Shown piece by piece: positions 1 through 5,911 of a stretch of 9,790 bases of DNA (positions are counted from its first letter, which is position 1; every line of letters begins with the position of its first letter). The translations under genes and the position numbers were made by a program. The DNA is from Trueperaceae bacterium (GTDB taxonomy: Bacteria > Deinococcota > Deinococci > Deinococcales > Trueperaceae). Below the pieces are notes generated by a model. The model was given only the letters and a program-made list of their open reading frames with translations. It was not told the origin of the DNA and ran no database searches. The stretch lies in NCBI GenBank assembly GCA_024636105.1, contig JAGXHO010000150.1:1-9790 (forward strand), read 5' to 3'.

Positions 1-86
1 GCCTCCACCACCTCCAGCACGTCCGCCAGCTCCTTCACCCGCTCCGAGCGCCCCTCGGCCGCCCGCACCTCCTCCGCCTCCTCGAG
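1..86 (-). pseudogene. Fragment of a MazG-like NTP pyrophosphohydrolase gene (5'-truncated)
   Basis: Read on the minus strand, this stretch encodes a central MazG-like segment including EEAEEVRAAEGRS and ERVKELADVLEVVEA. It aligns without gaps to residues 43-71 of the intact MazG-like protein at 8447-8779. At the DNA level it matches 8568-8653 with 8 mismatches in 86 bases (about 91%, counted by eye). The EExxE and ExxD metal-binding helices are present. The N-terminal 42 residues are absent: homology stops at the CTCGAG at 81-86 and the sequence switches to an inverted HNH fragment. The 3' part may continue beyond the left edge. Without a start region it is best read as a truncated relic. 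Confidence 0.8.
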
Positions 87-128
87 CCTGGCCGCAACCT
101 ACGCCAGCTACGCCCGCGCCGCCGAGCT
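87..128 (+). pseudogene. Inverted 42-bp fragment of an HNH endonuclease gene
   Basis: The 42 bases match the complement of 8926-8967 with only two mismatches. They encode LAATYASYARAAEL, residues 274-287 of the HNH protein at the right end. The frame stays open to a TGA at 244-246 but homology ends at 128. In the intact locus the HNH and MazG-like genes lie on the same strand about 270 bases apart; here the two pieces abut in opposite orientation, so a rearrangement joined them. Bases 129-224 hold nothing I recognise. Confidence 0.72.
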
Positions 129-224
129 GCATGGCGTCGGAGGTGCCGCTCAGGCCCGGCCCTTCCGCATGGGTACCGGTGCGGCCCTTCTGTCTGCGCG
201 AAGGACGATGGTGGCCCGTTCGAG

Positions 225-255
225 CAAACTCCTTCAGAATCGTTGAAGGTGTTTG
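225..255. promoter_or_regulatory. 31-bp inverted repeat, probable AbiEi operator
   Basis: The left arm CAAACtCCTTCA (225-236) pairs with the right arm TGAAGGtGTTTG (244-255) at 11 of 12 positions, around a 7-base spacer. It overlaps the likely -35 and ends just before the -10 of the abiEi gene starting at 270. AbiEi antitoxins are known to repress their own operon by binding inverted repeats in the promoter. The symmetry is seen directly; the binding protein is inferred. Confidence 0.65.
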
Positions 256-262
256 TGTAACA
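233..262 (+). promoter_or_regulatory. Promoter of the first abiE operon, probably giving a leaderless mRNA
   Basis: TTCAGA (233-238) and TAACAT (257-262) are separated by 18 bases and resemble -35 and -10 boxes. The -10 ends 7 bases before the GTG at 270, so transcription would start at about the start codon. A GGAGG at 265-269 touches the GTG with no spacing and would be useless as a ribosome-binding site at that start. Confidence 0.45.
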
Positions 263-269
263 TCGGAGG

Positions 270-869
270 GTGACCGACGCGCTCAAGTCCCGCTCTCAGC
301 TCTACGCCATCGCCGAGGGGCAAGCCGGCTACTTCACGGCGGCGCAGGCGCTGGAACTGGGCTTCAGCTACCCCGCACAGGCGTACCACTACAAGGCCGG
401 CCACTGGCTTCGGGCCGGATGGGGCGTCTATCGCCTGGCGCACTTCCCCAACCTGCCGCGGGAGGAGCTCGTCCGCCTGCGCCTGTGGAGCCGCGATCGC
501 TTAGGCGCGAGCCAAGCGGTCGCGTCGCACGATACCGCCCTCGAGCTGTACGACCTGAGCGACGTGCTACCCGCCGACGTCCACCTCACGGTCCCGCTGA
601 GCTTCCGTAAGGAGCCGCCCGCCGGCGTAGTCCTGCACCGCGCCAACCTCGCACCGAGCGACGTGCGGGAGCGAGACGGAGCCGCCGTCACGACACCGTT
701 GCGGACGCTCTTGGACGTCGCAGCGTCCCCCCTCAGCCCCGAGCACCTCGAGGTCGCCACCCTTGAGGCGCTGAGCCGCGGGCTCGTGCGGCGCAATGCC
801 CTCGACGAGGCGCTTCGCGCGGCGCCAACCCCGGTAGTGGAGCGATTCGCGTTCCTGGAGCCGGCTTGA
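270..869 (+). CDS. abiEi: AbiEi-family antitoxin of a type IV toxin-antitoxin pair
   Basis: This is a 199-residue protein, probably the cytoplasmic antitoxin and autorepressor of the AbiEii toxin encoded next. Residues about 8-60 form a winged-helix region of the AbiEi type (FTAAQALELGFS, then YHYKAGHWLRAGWGVYRL). The C-terminal half contains ASHDTALELYDLSD and the TPLRTLLDVA segment typical of such antitoxins. The GTG start lies 7 bases after a -10-like box and directly after the inverted-repeat operator, so leaderless initiation is likely. The last codons overlap the toxin start by four bases (TTGA, 866-869), the usual translational coupling. It is shorter than, and clearly diverged from, the two 268-residue AbiEi proteins elsewhere in the window, so it belongs to another subfamily. 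The family call rests on fold motifs plus the adjacent nucleotidyltransferase. Confidence 0.82.
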   Translation: MTDALKSRSQLYAIAEGQAGYFTAAQALELGFSYPAQAYHYKAGHWLRAGWGVYRLAHFPNLPREELVRLRLWSRDRLGASQAVASHDTALELYDLSDVLPADVHLTVPLSFRKEPPAGVVLHRANLAPSDVRERDGAAVTTPLRTLLDVAASPLSPEHLEVATLEALSRGLVRRNALDEALRAAPTPVVERFAFLEPA

Positions 870-1705
870 GATACGCGACGGCCGCCGCCTTTCGACGGGC
901 CCTGGTCGACCACTTGAACGACCGGGCGCAGCGCGAGGGCATTGCCGTGAACCGCCTGCAGAAGCAGTTGGCGTTCGAGCGGTTCCTCGCCCGGCTCGTT
1001 CACGAGGGCGACCAACGGTGGGTTCTAAAGGGCGGCTACGCGCTCGAGCTTCGCCTGCCGGGCCATGCCCGCGCCACTCGTGACCTCGACCTGAGTGTGC
1101 CACCACCCGCGACCGACGACCTTCTTGCTGCGTTGCAGCACGTGGCCGAGCTCGACCTCGGCGACTACTTCGAGTACACGTTGAGCACGCCGGCCTCCCG
1201 CGCTGCACTCGCGGGGCCACCTCTAGGCGGGCACCGGTTCAGCGTCGAGGCGCGCCTCGACGGCCGGTTGTTCAACCGCTTTCCGCTCGACGTCGGGCAA
1301 GGCGATGTCACGATGCGCCAGCCAGACCACGTCATTGGGTGCGTCGACCTCACGTTCGCCGGCATACCGACACCCGTCATCCCGATCTATCCGCTCGAAG
1401 ATCACTTCGCCGAGAAGTTGCACGCGTACACCACCCCGCGCGAGCAGCCCACGCGCGTAAAGGACCTGGTCGACATGCTGCTCTTGATCGAACTCGGCCT
1501 GCGTCCCACGAGCCTGTTACGACTCAGTATCGACGCGACGTTCGAGCGCTACGCGAGGCACCCACTACCAGATCGACTTCCAGAACCTCCGAAGGCGTGG
1601 CGCACACCGTTCGCGCAACTCGCCGCAGACGTCGCGCTGCCAACATACGAACTCGAGGAGGCGTACATTCAGCTAGAAGCCTTCCTCAAGAACCTCGTTG
1701 TTTAG
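866..1705 (+). CDS. abiEii: AbiEii-type nucleotidyltransferase toxin
   Basis: This 279-residue protein belongs to the AbiEii nucleotidyltransferase toxin family, whose studied members bind GTP and stop growth until neutralised by AbiEi; some relatives modify tRNA ends. Visible motifs: KGGYALEL (residues 55-62), the metal-binding TRDLDLS (71-77; D73 and D75), FPLDVG near 139-144, EDHFAEKLHAY (178-188; K184) and RVKDLVDM (197-204). These are the nucleotidyltransferase core and the downstream Lys/Asp motifs in the expected order. Translation starts at TTG 866, which overlaps the antitoxin stop by four bases, and ends at TAG 1703-1705. Length and motif set look complete, so it appears functional. 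It resembles the other AbiEii in the window (7225-8013) only in motifs, so this operon was acquired independently rather than duplicated locally. Confidence 0.88.
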   Translation: MRYATAAAFRRALVDHLNDRAQREGIAVNRLQKQLAFERFLARLVHEGDQRWVLKGGYALELRLPGHARATRDLDLSVPPPATDDLLAALQHVAELDLGDYFEYTLSTPASRAALAGPPLGGHRFSVEARLDGRLFNRFPLDVGQGDVTMRQPDHVIGCVDLTFAGIPTPVIPIYPLEDHFAEKLHAYTTPREQPTRVKDLVDMLLLIELGLRPTSLLRLSIDATFERYARHPLPDRLPEPPKAWRTPFAQLAADVALPTYELEEAYIQLEAFLKNLVV

Positions 1706-1776
1706 GTTCCTCGCGCCGGGTCTCGTATGCAGAAATCGAACCTCCGCCATGTTTCACGGGCATCTCAAGTTCTTGT

Positions 1777-1807
1777 ATCTAAAGCTGACAAAACGTCCGC
1801 TTTTGAT
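1777..1807. promoter_or_regulatory. 31-bp inverted repeat, probable operator of the orphan abiEi
   Basis: The left arm ATCtAAAGCtGAC (1777-1789) pairs with the right arm GTCcGCTTTtGAT (1795-1807) at 11 of 13 positions, around a 5-base spacer. The inner 23 bp (AAAGCtGAC, five bases, GTCcGCTTT) is the best-conserved part and recurs in front of the abiEi at 6422. It overlaps the CTGACA -35-like box. Total length equals that of the unrelated-sequence operator at 225-255. Confidence 0.7.
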
Positions 1808-1812
1808 GCACC
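1785..1812 (+). promoter_or_regulatory. Degenerate promoter of the orphan abiEi
   Basis: CTGACA (1785-1790) and a 16-base spacer are as in the homologous promoter at 6388-6415, but the -10 reads TGCACC where the other copy has TACACT. Both the A at position 2 and the T at position 6 of the -10 are lost. The distance to the ATG (6 bases) is unchanged. The promoter may be weak, and the gene may depend on read-through from the abiE operon ending at 1705. Confidence 0.4.
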
Positions 1813-1818
1813 CACTGC

Positions 1819-2625
1819 ATGGCCGAGCTCAGGACGACGCCTCGCCAACTTCCCGACCTCCTGCTGTCGGAGGGCGTGACGTGGGCCACCACCGACGCGA
1901 TCGCCAGCCGACTCGGCGTCGCTCCCGAACGTGTCGAGGAGAGCCTGATGCGAGCGCGCGCCGCTGGCCGCATCTTCTCCATCACCAACGGGGCCCGGCT
2001 CATGGTGCCGCCGGAGTACCTGCGCCGGGGCGCCCCTCCCCCAACCAACTACGTCGACGCCTGGATGCGCCACCTCGGCCACCCCTATTACGTCGGCCTG
2101 CTCGCCGCAGCCGCCCACCACGGTCTGGCGCACCACGCCGCGCAGGTGTTCCACGTCGTGACGCCGGCCAGGCTGAGGGACCGGAAGATCGGGCGGTCCT
2201 TGGTGGCGTTCGTGCATGCCGTCGACACCGCTTCCCGGCAGACGGACGTCGTCGTCACGCCGACCCGTCGGCTCTTGGTCGCGTCCCTCGAGGTGACGTT
2301 GCTCGACCTCGTCGTTCATCCCCACCGGTGCGGTGGCCTCGACGACGTCGCCACGATCGTGGCGAACGCCGTGCAGGAGGACCGGATCGACGCGCAGCGC
2401 ATCCTCGACGCTGCCGCGACGTACCACGATGCGGCGATCCAGCGCCTCGGGTACCTGGCCGAGTTGGCCGCGCGCAACCTTGGCGTCGACGTCGACCTGG
2501 GGCCGATGGCCCACCACGTACAGGGACGACGCGTCGTGCCCATCGCCTCGCGCGCACCGGTCGGCGGCGCCATGGACCCTCGGTGGCGCGTGCAGGCGAA
2601 CGTGGACGTTGAGGTGGAGACGTGA
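1819..2625 (+). CDS. abiEi: AbiEi-family antitoxin without a toxin (orphan)
   Basis: This 268-residue protein has an N-terminal winged-helix domain (residues about 8-70: ATTDAIASRLGVAPERVEES, RAAGRIFSI). It also has the AbiEi core with HPYYVGLLAAAAHHG near residue 87 and EVTLLDLVVHP, which are hallmarks of the family. It aligns without gaps, at about three-quarters identity, to the antitoxin at 6422-7228. The role would be DNA-binding autorepressor and neutraliser of an AbiEii toxin. Its own toxin is gone: the stop overlaps a GTG that begins four recognisable toxin codons and then homology ends. The open frame shows no internal damage, so it seems to have been kept. Because the complete operon at 6384-8013 shares the operator core, this protein could bind there or blunt that toxin; this is inference. 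It lies 113 bases behind the first abiE operon on the same strand. Confidence 0.88.
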   Translation: MAELRTTPRQLPDLLLSEGVTWATTDAIASRLGVAPERVEESLMRARAAGRIFSITNGARLMVPPEYLRRGAPPPTNYVDAWMRHLGHPYYVGLLAAAAHHGLAHHAAQVFHVVTPARLRDRKIGRSLVAFVHAVDTASRQTDVVVTPTRRLLVASLEVTLLDLVVHPHRCGGLDDVATIVANAVQEDRIDAQRILDAAATYHDAAIQRLGYLAELAARNLGVDVDLGPMAHHVQGRRVVPIASRAPVGGAMDPRWRVQANVDVEVET

Positions 2626-2642
2626 TCCCACAAACCGATCAC
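2622..2642 (+). pseudogene. Vestigial start of an AbiEii toxin gene
   Basis: GTG overlapping the antitoxin stop, followed by codons for I-P-Q-T-D, corresponds to the start of the intact toxin at 7225 (I-P-Q-A-D). After about 20 bases the homology is lost and the frame closes at TGA 2727-2729 after 35 codons with no nucleotidyltransferase motif. The toxin body was deleted, and the higBA-type promoter now begins about 35 bases downstream. Confidence 0.7.
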
Positions 2643-2675
2643 GACTTGCGATGGCCGAGCGTGTCGTTCCATCCC

Positions 2676-2704
2676 TTGACATTCCGTCGACGGAATACTA
2701 TGTT
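2676..2704 (+). promoter_or_regulatory. Promoter of the higBA-type locus
   Basis: A perfect TTGACA (2676-2681) is followed 17 bases later by TATGTT (2699-2704); TACTAT at 2696-2701 is an alternative -10 with a short spacer. It drives the truncated toxin frame at 2719, whose GTG has a GGAGG (2707-2711) 7 bases upstream. The spacer is almost filled by a perfect palindrome. Confidence 0.65.
2681..2696. promoter_or_regulatory. Perfect 16-bp palindrome, probable HigA operator
   Basis: ATTCCGTCGACGGAAT is identical to its own reverse complement and sits between the -35 and -10 boxes. HigA-type XRE antitoxins typically bind palindromes overlapping their promoter and so would block RNA polymerase here. 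The palindrome is seen directly; the identity of the binding protein is inferred from the downstream XRE gene. Confidence 0.7.
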
Positions 2705-2718
2705 GTGGAGGTCGCGGC

Positions 2719-2949
2719 GTGTTGCGTGATCTCAAGCACGCCCAACAGGCGCAACGACGTGCACGGGCTCCGTCCAAGTGGCGCCTCTACGAAACACCGA
2801 CCGGCAACGTGCCGAAGGACCTGGTAACGATGTTCGCTGGAATCCCAACCCCGCAGATCCCCTCGCCGCCAGTGCCCGTTCTGACGGCGGGGGAGCGTGG
2901 TGAGCTCGCGGCGACGCTCGGGTTAATCTACCGCCGTGGCGAACGATGA
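2719..2949 (+). pseudogene. Truncated HigB/RelE-like toxin
   Basis: This is a 76-residue frame starting at GTG with a well-spaced GGAGG. Residues about 20-35 (KWRLYETPTGNVPKDLV) look like the first strand of the HigB/Gp49-like toxins, and residues about 54-76 (LTAGERGELAATLGLIYRRG) look like the following helical segment. The frame then stops at TGA 2947-2949. The C-terminal half, which carries the RNase active site and the final strands in complete relatives of usually about 100-120 residues, is missing, and no other frame before the antitoxin resumes it. A loss by deletion is likeliest. Toxin activity is not expected, although the product could still contact the antitoxin. The assignment relies on weak motifs and on the gene order toxin-then-XRE antitoxin. 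Confidence 0.5.
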
Positions 2950-2962
2950 AAGACGAGTGCCA

Positions 2963-3457
2963 ATGAGCGAACACGCCACCACCACGACCAAGGACTTCGA
3001 GCACGCCTCGAAGCTCACCCATCTTCGCCTCGAACTCGCGCTGGTGATGCAAACCCTGCGGTCCACCGCGGGTCTCACCCAGGCAGAACTCGCCCAGCGC
3101 TTGGGCGTGAACCAACCCGCGATCGCGAAGCTCGAACGCGTAGGCGACCACAAGATCGAGAACGTGCTCCGGTACCTCGGCGAGCTCGGCGCCGATCTGC
3201 TCGTCGCGGTTCGCCAAGGGAGCGACGTCGTCCAGGTCAGCGACGATCGCGAACATCTGCTCGTGGCGCTGCCGCGAGAGGTCGACGATTGGGCCGCGGC
3301 AGCCGACATGGACCTCGACGCGTTCGTCATGGTGGCCCTGCGCGACGCCCATGCCAAGAGCCACTCCACGGCTGAAACCAACGACGGCGCAACTCGGCGA
3401 GGTGTTTGCGGAAAGAGGTCGTTCACCTCGCGCTCGCCCAAGCGCGTCGACCCGTAG
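2963..3457 (+). CDS. higA: XRE-family antitoxin, HigA-like, with altered C-terminus
   Basis: This is a 164-residue protein from ATG 2963; an in-frame GTG at 2936 would add nine residues but has no ribosome-binding site. Residues about 24-72 form an XRE helix-turn-helix (LTQAELAQRLGVNQPAIAKL is the core). Residues about 98-128 (LLVALPREVDDWAAAADMDL, then DAFVMVALRDA) resemble a ribbon-helix-helix DNA-binding unit, an unusual second module that needs checking. As an antitoxin it should repress the operon through the palindrome at 2681-2696 and neutralise a HigB-type RNase. That toxin is truncated upstream. From about residue 135 the sequence loses domain character, and the last nine residues are read from the antisense strand of an MNT gene fragment, so the tail looks chimeric. 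The DNA-binding role is fairly sure, the HigA label less so. Confidence 0.72.
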   Translation: MSEHATTTTKDFEHASKLTHLRLELALVMQTLRSTAGLTQAELAQRLGVNQPAIAKLERVGDHKIENVLRYLGELGADLLVAVRQGSDVVQVSDDREHLLVALPREVDDWAAAADMDLDAFVMVALRDAHAKSHSTAETNDGATRRGVCGKRSFTSRSPKRVDP

Positions 3458-3490
3458 TTCCTGGACGTCGAGGAACGCGAACGCCCCCAC
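3437..3490 (-). pseudogene. Fragment of an MNT-type nucleotidyltransferase gene
   Basis: On the minus strand this encodes MGAFAFLDVQELRVDALG, which matches MGAFEFLDVRELLADALG, residues 57-74 of the MNT protein at 8093-8398. DNA similarity extends over about 57 bases with about 11 mismatches by eye. The GSx-DxD catalytic part and the C-terminus are absent. The fragment overlaps the last codons of the XRE antitoxin gene on the other strand, so its insertion or decay set that protein's present end. Confidence 0.7.
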
Positions 3491-3546
3491 GGTACGCAGG
3501 GAGGACGGGGCCGTCGGCCTCGAAACGGTGCCCCCGGCGCGGCCTG

Positions 3547-3621
3547 AATTCGGCGATTCGCCTAATCCAAGTCCGGCGAATTGTCTACTTCACAGCCGGC
3601 GATTTGCATGGCCGGTGATTC
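3547..3621. repeat. Cluster of CGGCGATT-like short repeats in the intergenic gap
   Basis: Four related units occur: CGGCGATTC (3551), CGGCGAATTG (3574), CGGCGATTTG (3597) and CGGTGATTC (3613), at spacings of about 23, 23 and 16 bases. The first unit includes the hairpin GGCGA-t-TCGCC, and AATTCGGCG (3547) with CGGCGAATT (3574) make a near-inverted pair. The cluster lies between the 3' ends of two convergent genes. A terminator, a protein-binding array and chance are all possible. Confidence 0.3.
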
Positions 3622-3643
3622 ACGAACGCCTCGGCCTGCTGGG

Positions 3644-5899
3644 TCACGGCTCCGACGCGCTCGCCCCCCCACCACCGACCACCACCTCCTCCCCCGTCGC
3701 CGGATAGACGACGCGCAACGGTCCGGCGGGGGTGTCGGCGGTCGCGTCGATCCGCCGCACCAGCTTCCTCGCGCGCCGGGCGTGATCGGCCAGCAGGGCG
3801 ACCAGTACGGCGTAGACGCCGGGTCCATGCTCGGGTAGGCCGGGGCCATCGGCCCCGAAGCGGAGCCAGGCGGGAACCGTTCCATCGACGTCGGGCTCCA
3901 TGTCGGACACCAGGTAGCGCCCGGCGTCTAGGGGTGAGAGCGCGTCGACCGCGGTGAGGCTGAGGCCCTCGAGCCAGCCGATCTCCGCCAAGCGCTCGGC
4001 AGCCGGTTCCCCGTCCTCGCCTCGGTCCTCGACGAAGGCTTGCGCTTCGTCCCAGCCCGGGTACACGGCGACGCCGTACTCCGTTGCGGCTTGACCCATC
4101 ACCTGGGCGTACCGCCACGGCCCATCGCCCACGCGGTACGCCAGGAATCGGTCGCTGTCGAAGCGGCGCCAGGGCTCGGCCGCGTAGAACGCGTCGGCAG
4201 CGTCGAAGAAGTCCTGGACGGGCTCGTCCTCGACCTCGGCGAGCCAGGCCGGAGCCCCGCTGCCGAGCGCCTCGGCCATGCCGTGCATGACGTCCAGCGC
4301 CACGCCGATGTCGCCCTCGACCACCTCGATGCCCACCGAGGCCAACCGCTCGGCGAGGAGGGCGACCAGCTCAACGTTCTCCACGCGCACGAGCTGCGGC
4401 CGACCCGGCTCGGCATCGACCATCCCACCGATGCAGGCGCGCGCGACGAGCGCGTAGAGGGAATCCGCGTCGAACGGCTCCTCCTCGAAGGTGGCGAGGC
4501 GCGCGAAGCCGTCGTCGGCCGCGATCGAGCCCAACCACGTCAGGGTGGACTCGGGGTCCGCTCCGATCATGAACGCCGCCGGACGCACCGCGAGGCACCA
4601 GCGCTCCTCCAGGACGGGCAGCGTCGCCAGCTCGTCGAGGTCGGGAACCCCCGGGAGGACGACGTCGTCGTCGTCGTCCTCTTCGTCCACGGCCGCGAGG
4701 TCCGCCGGGAGCGCCTCGTCGTCCGCGATGCGACCGGTCTCGACGAGAACGGACCACAGCGCCTCGCGCGCCTCGAGCGTCCCCGGTCCGTGCCGCGCGA
4801 CGTGCTCGAACACGGCGGGCCAGGCGCCGTGCGGCGCGGGCGCTGCTGCGTCCGCGTGCAGCAGCGCCAGGGCCAGGAACCGCGCGGTGGTCGCGGACTG
4901 GTACCCGATCAGCTCGGGGAGCTCGCGCACCACACCGGGCATGGCGGCGAGGCTCGCCTCCACGTTCTCCCGGATGCGCTCCGCACCCTGGAGCTTCCAG
5001 CGCCGGGGGAGGCCGCCGACCAGCCCGGCCAGGTCGACGAGCGGCGCGCGCGGGTCGTGCGCGCGGCGCTCGAGGAGATCGTCGATCGCGTCGGCGAGGG
5101 CGGCCTGCGCGTCGTCGCCCGACCCGTCGACCCAGTCGTGGTAGGCGTCCACCGCGGCCTCGGCGGCGTCCGCGTCGTCCATCAGCGCCAAGGCGCCGGC
5201 GCGCGCGAGGTACCGGTCGCCGCCCCAGCCAGGATCCGGCTCGAGCGCGTCGGCGTGGGTCCGCAGGGCACGCGCGCCCGCGACCCCGCCATCCAGGAAC
5301 GCCGCCCGGACCGCGTTGAGCAGCGCGTGGGGGTCGTCGGGCGCGAGCGCGAAGGCCTCGCGCGCCGCCGCTACGTAGCCCTCGAGGTCGCCCTGGAGGA
5401 GTGCGTGGGTGACGAGCAGGTTGCGAGCGGGCTGGTAGCCGGGATGCTTGGTCCGCAGGCGCTCCAGAGCGGGCGCCGCCATCGGATCGCCGTAGAACAT
5501 TCCCGTCCTGGCGCGCTCGAACGCGAGCCGGTCCTGGGTCGGCAGGCCATCGCGGCGGCCGGCTTCGGGCTCGAGTCTTGCAGCGTCGCGGAGACCGGCT
5601 CGCCCACTTCGCGCGGCCAACCGCAGCGCGTGCTGCGGCATGTCGAGCGCCAAGTAGGTCTCCATGAGCGCGTCCTGCACGGCCGGCGCCGGATCCTTGC
5701 GCTCGGCCCACTCGAGATGCGGCAGAGCCTCGAAGGGCAGCTCGTCGTCCAGGTAGGCCGTGCCGAGCGCGGCACGCACGGTTGGGTCCTTGGCGTAGGT
5801 GCGTGCGAGGCCCTCGAGCGCCTCGAGGCCGCGCTCGAAGTCCTCCTCCAGGAGGTCGAGCGCGCGAAGGTACTTGCCGGCCGGGCAGAGGCGTGCCAT
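3644..5899 (-). CDS. Large TPR-like repeat protein with a C-terminal DUF7309-like segment
   Basis: This is a 751-residue soluble protein without signal peptide or membrane segment. The N-terminal part, about residues 1-280, is rich in Ala/Leu helical pairs typical of tetratricopeptide-like repeats (ALDLLEEDFERGLEALEGLA, AALGTAYLDDELPFEALPHL, ARNLLVTHALLQGDLEGYVA). A strongly acidic run (DEEDDDDD) lies near residues 401-410. Residues about 576-615 (PWRRFDSDRFLAYRV, PWRYAQVMGQAATEYGVAVY) recall the conserved segment of DUF7309/DUF6930-type proteins, a weak call from memory. I know no assigned function; TPR regions usually hold protein partners. ATG 5897-5899 is chosen because a TAGAGT box lies 6 bases upstream. 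It is the only large non-toxin-antitoxin gene between the modules and is divergent from the MNT gene at 6068. The long plus-strand frame over it is its GC-driven shadow. Confidence 0.75.
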   Translation of the reverse strand: MARLCPAGKYLRALDLLEEDFERGLEALEGLARTYAKDPTVRAALGTAYLDDELPFEALPHLEWAERKDPAPAVQDALMETYLALDMPQHALRLAARSGRAGLRDAARLEPEAGRRDGLPTQDRLAFERARTGMFYGDPMAAPALERLRTKHPGYQPARNLLVTHALLQGDLEGYVAAAREAFALAPDDPHALLNAVRAAFLDGGVAGARALRTHADALEPDPGWGGDRYLARAGALALMDDADAAEAAVDAYHDWVDGSGDDAQAALADAIDDLLERRAHDPRAPLVDLAGLVGGLPRRWKLQGAERIRENVEASLAAMPGVVRELPELIGYQSATTARFLALALLHADAAAPAPHGAWPAVFEHVARHGPGTLEAREALWSVLVETGRIADDEALPADLAAVDEEDDDDDVVLPGVPDLDELATLPVLEERWCLAVRPAAFMIGADPESTLTWLGSIAADDGFARLATFEEEPFDADSLYALVARACIGGMVDAEPGRPQLVRVENVELVALLAERLASVGIEVVEGDIGVALDVMHGMAEALGSGAPAWLAEVEDEPVQDFFDAADAFYAAEPWRRFDSDRFLAYRVGDGPWRYAQVMGQAATEYGVAVYPGWDEAQAFVEDRGEDGEPAAERLAEIGWLEGLSLTAVDALSPLDAGRYLVSDMEPDVDGTVPAWLRFGADGPGLPEHGPGVYAVLVALLADHARRARKLVRRIDATADTPAGPLRVVYPATGEEVVVGGGGASASEP

Positions 5900-5905
5900 G
5901 CCAAA

Positions 5906-5911
5906 ACTCTA
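5906..5911 (-). promoter_or_regulatory. -10-like box for the TPR-like gene
   Basis: TAGAGT on the minus strand ends 6 bases before the ATG, the same geometry as TACACT in front of the abiEi gene at 6422. This would give a leaderless transcript. No convincing -35 is visible. The 168-base divergent gap 5900-6067 holds nothing else clear except a TAGCAT (6036-6041) that could serve the MNT gene. Confidence 0.35.

Larger units (their letters stand above)
1775..2642 (+). repeat. Dispersed duplicate, copy 1: AbiE operator, antitoxin gene and first toxin codons
   Basis: From the operator, through a gapless 268-residue antitoxin gene, to about 20 bases of toxin gene, this block is collinear with 6378-7245. 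Upstream and downstream flanks differ. The two encoded antitoxins differ at about 64 of 268 positions by my count, so the duplication, or separate acquisition of related modules, is old. Confidence 0.75.

Noticed and set aside
1704..1745. AGGTTC...GAACCT inverted pair with a tRNA T-arm-like GGTTCGATT on the minus strand
   Set aside because: The stem around the TTCGATT loop is mispaired, there is no cloverleaf and no acceptor stem, and the loop between the arms is long. It is not supported as a tRNA, attachment site or terminator.
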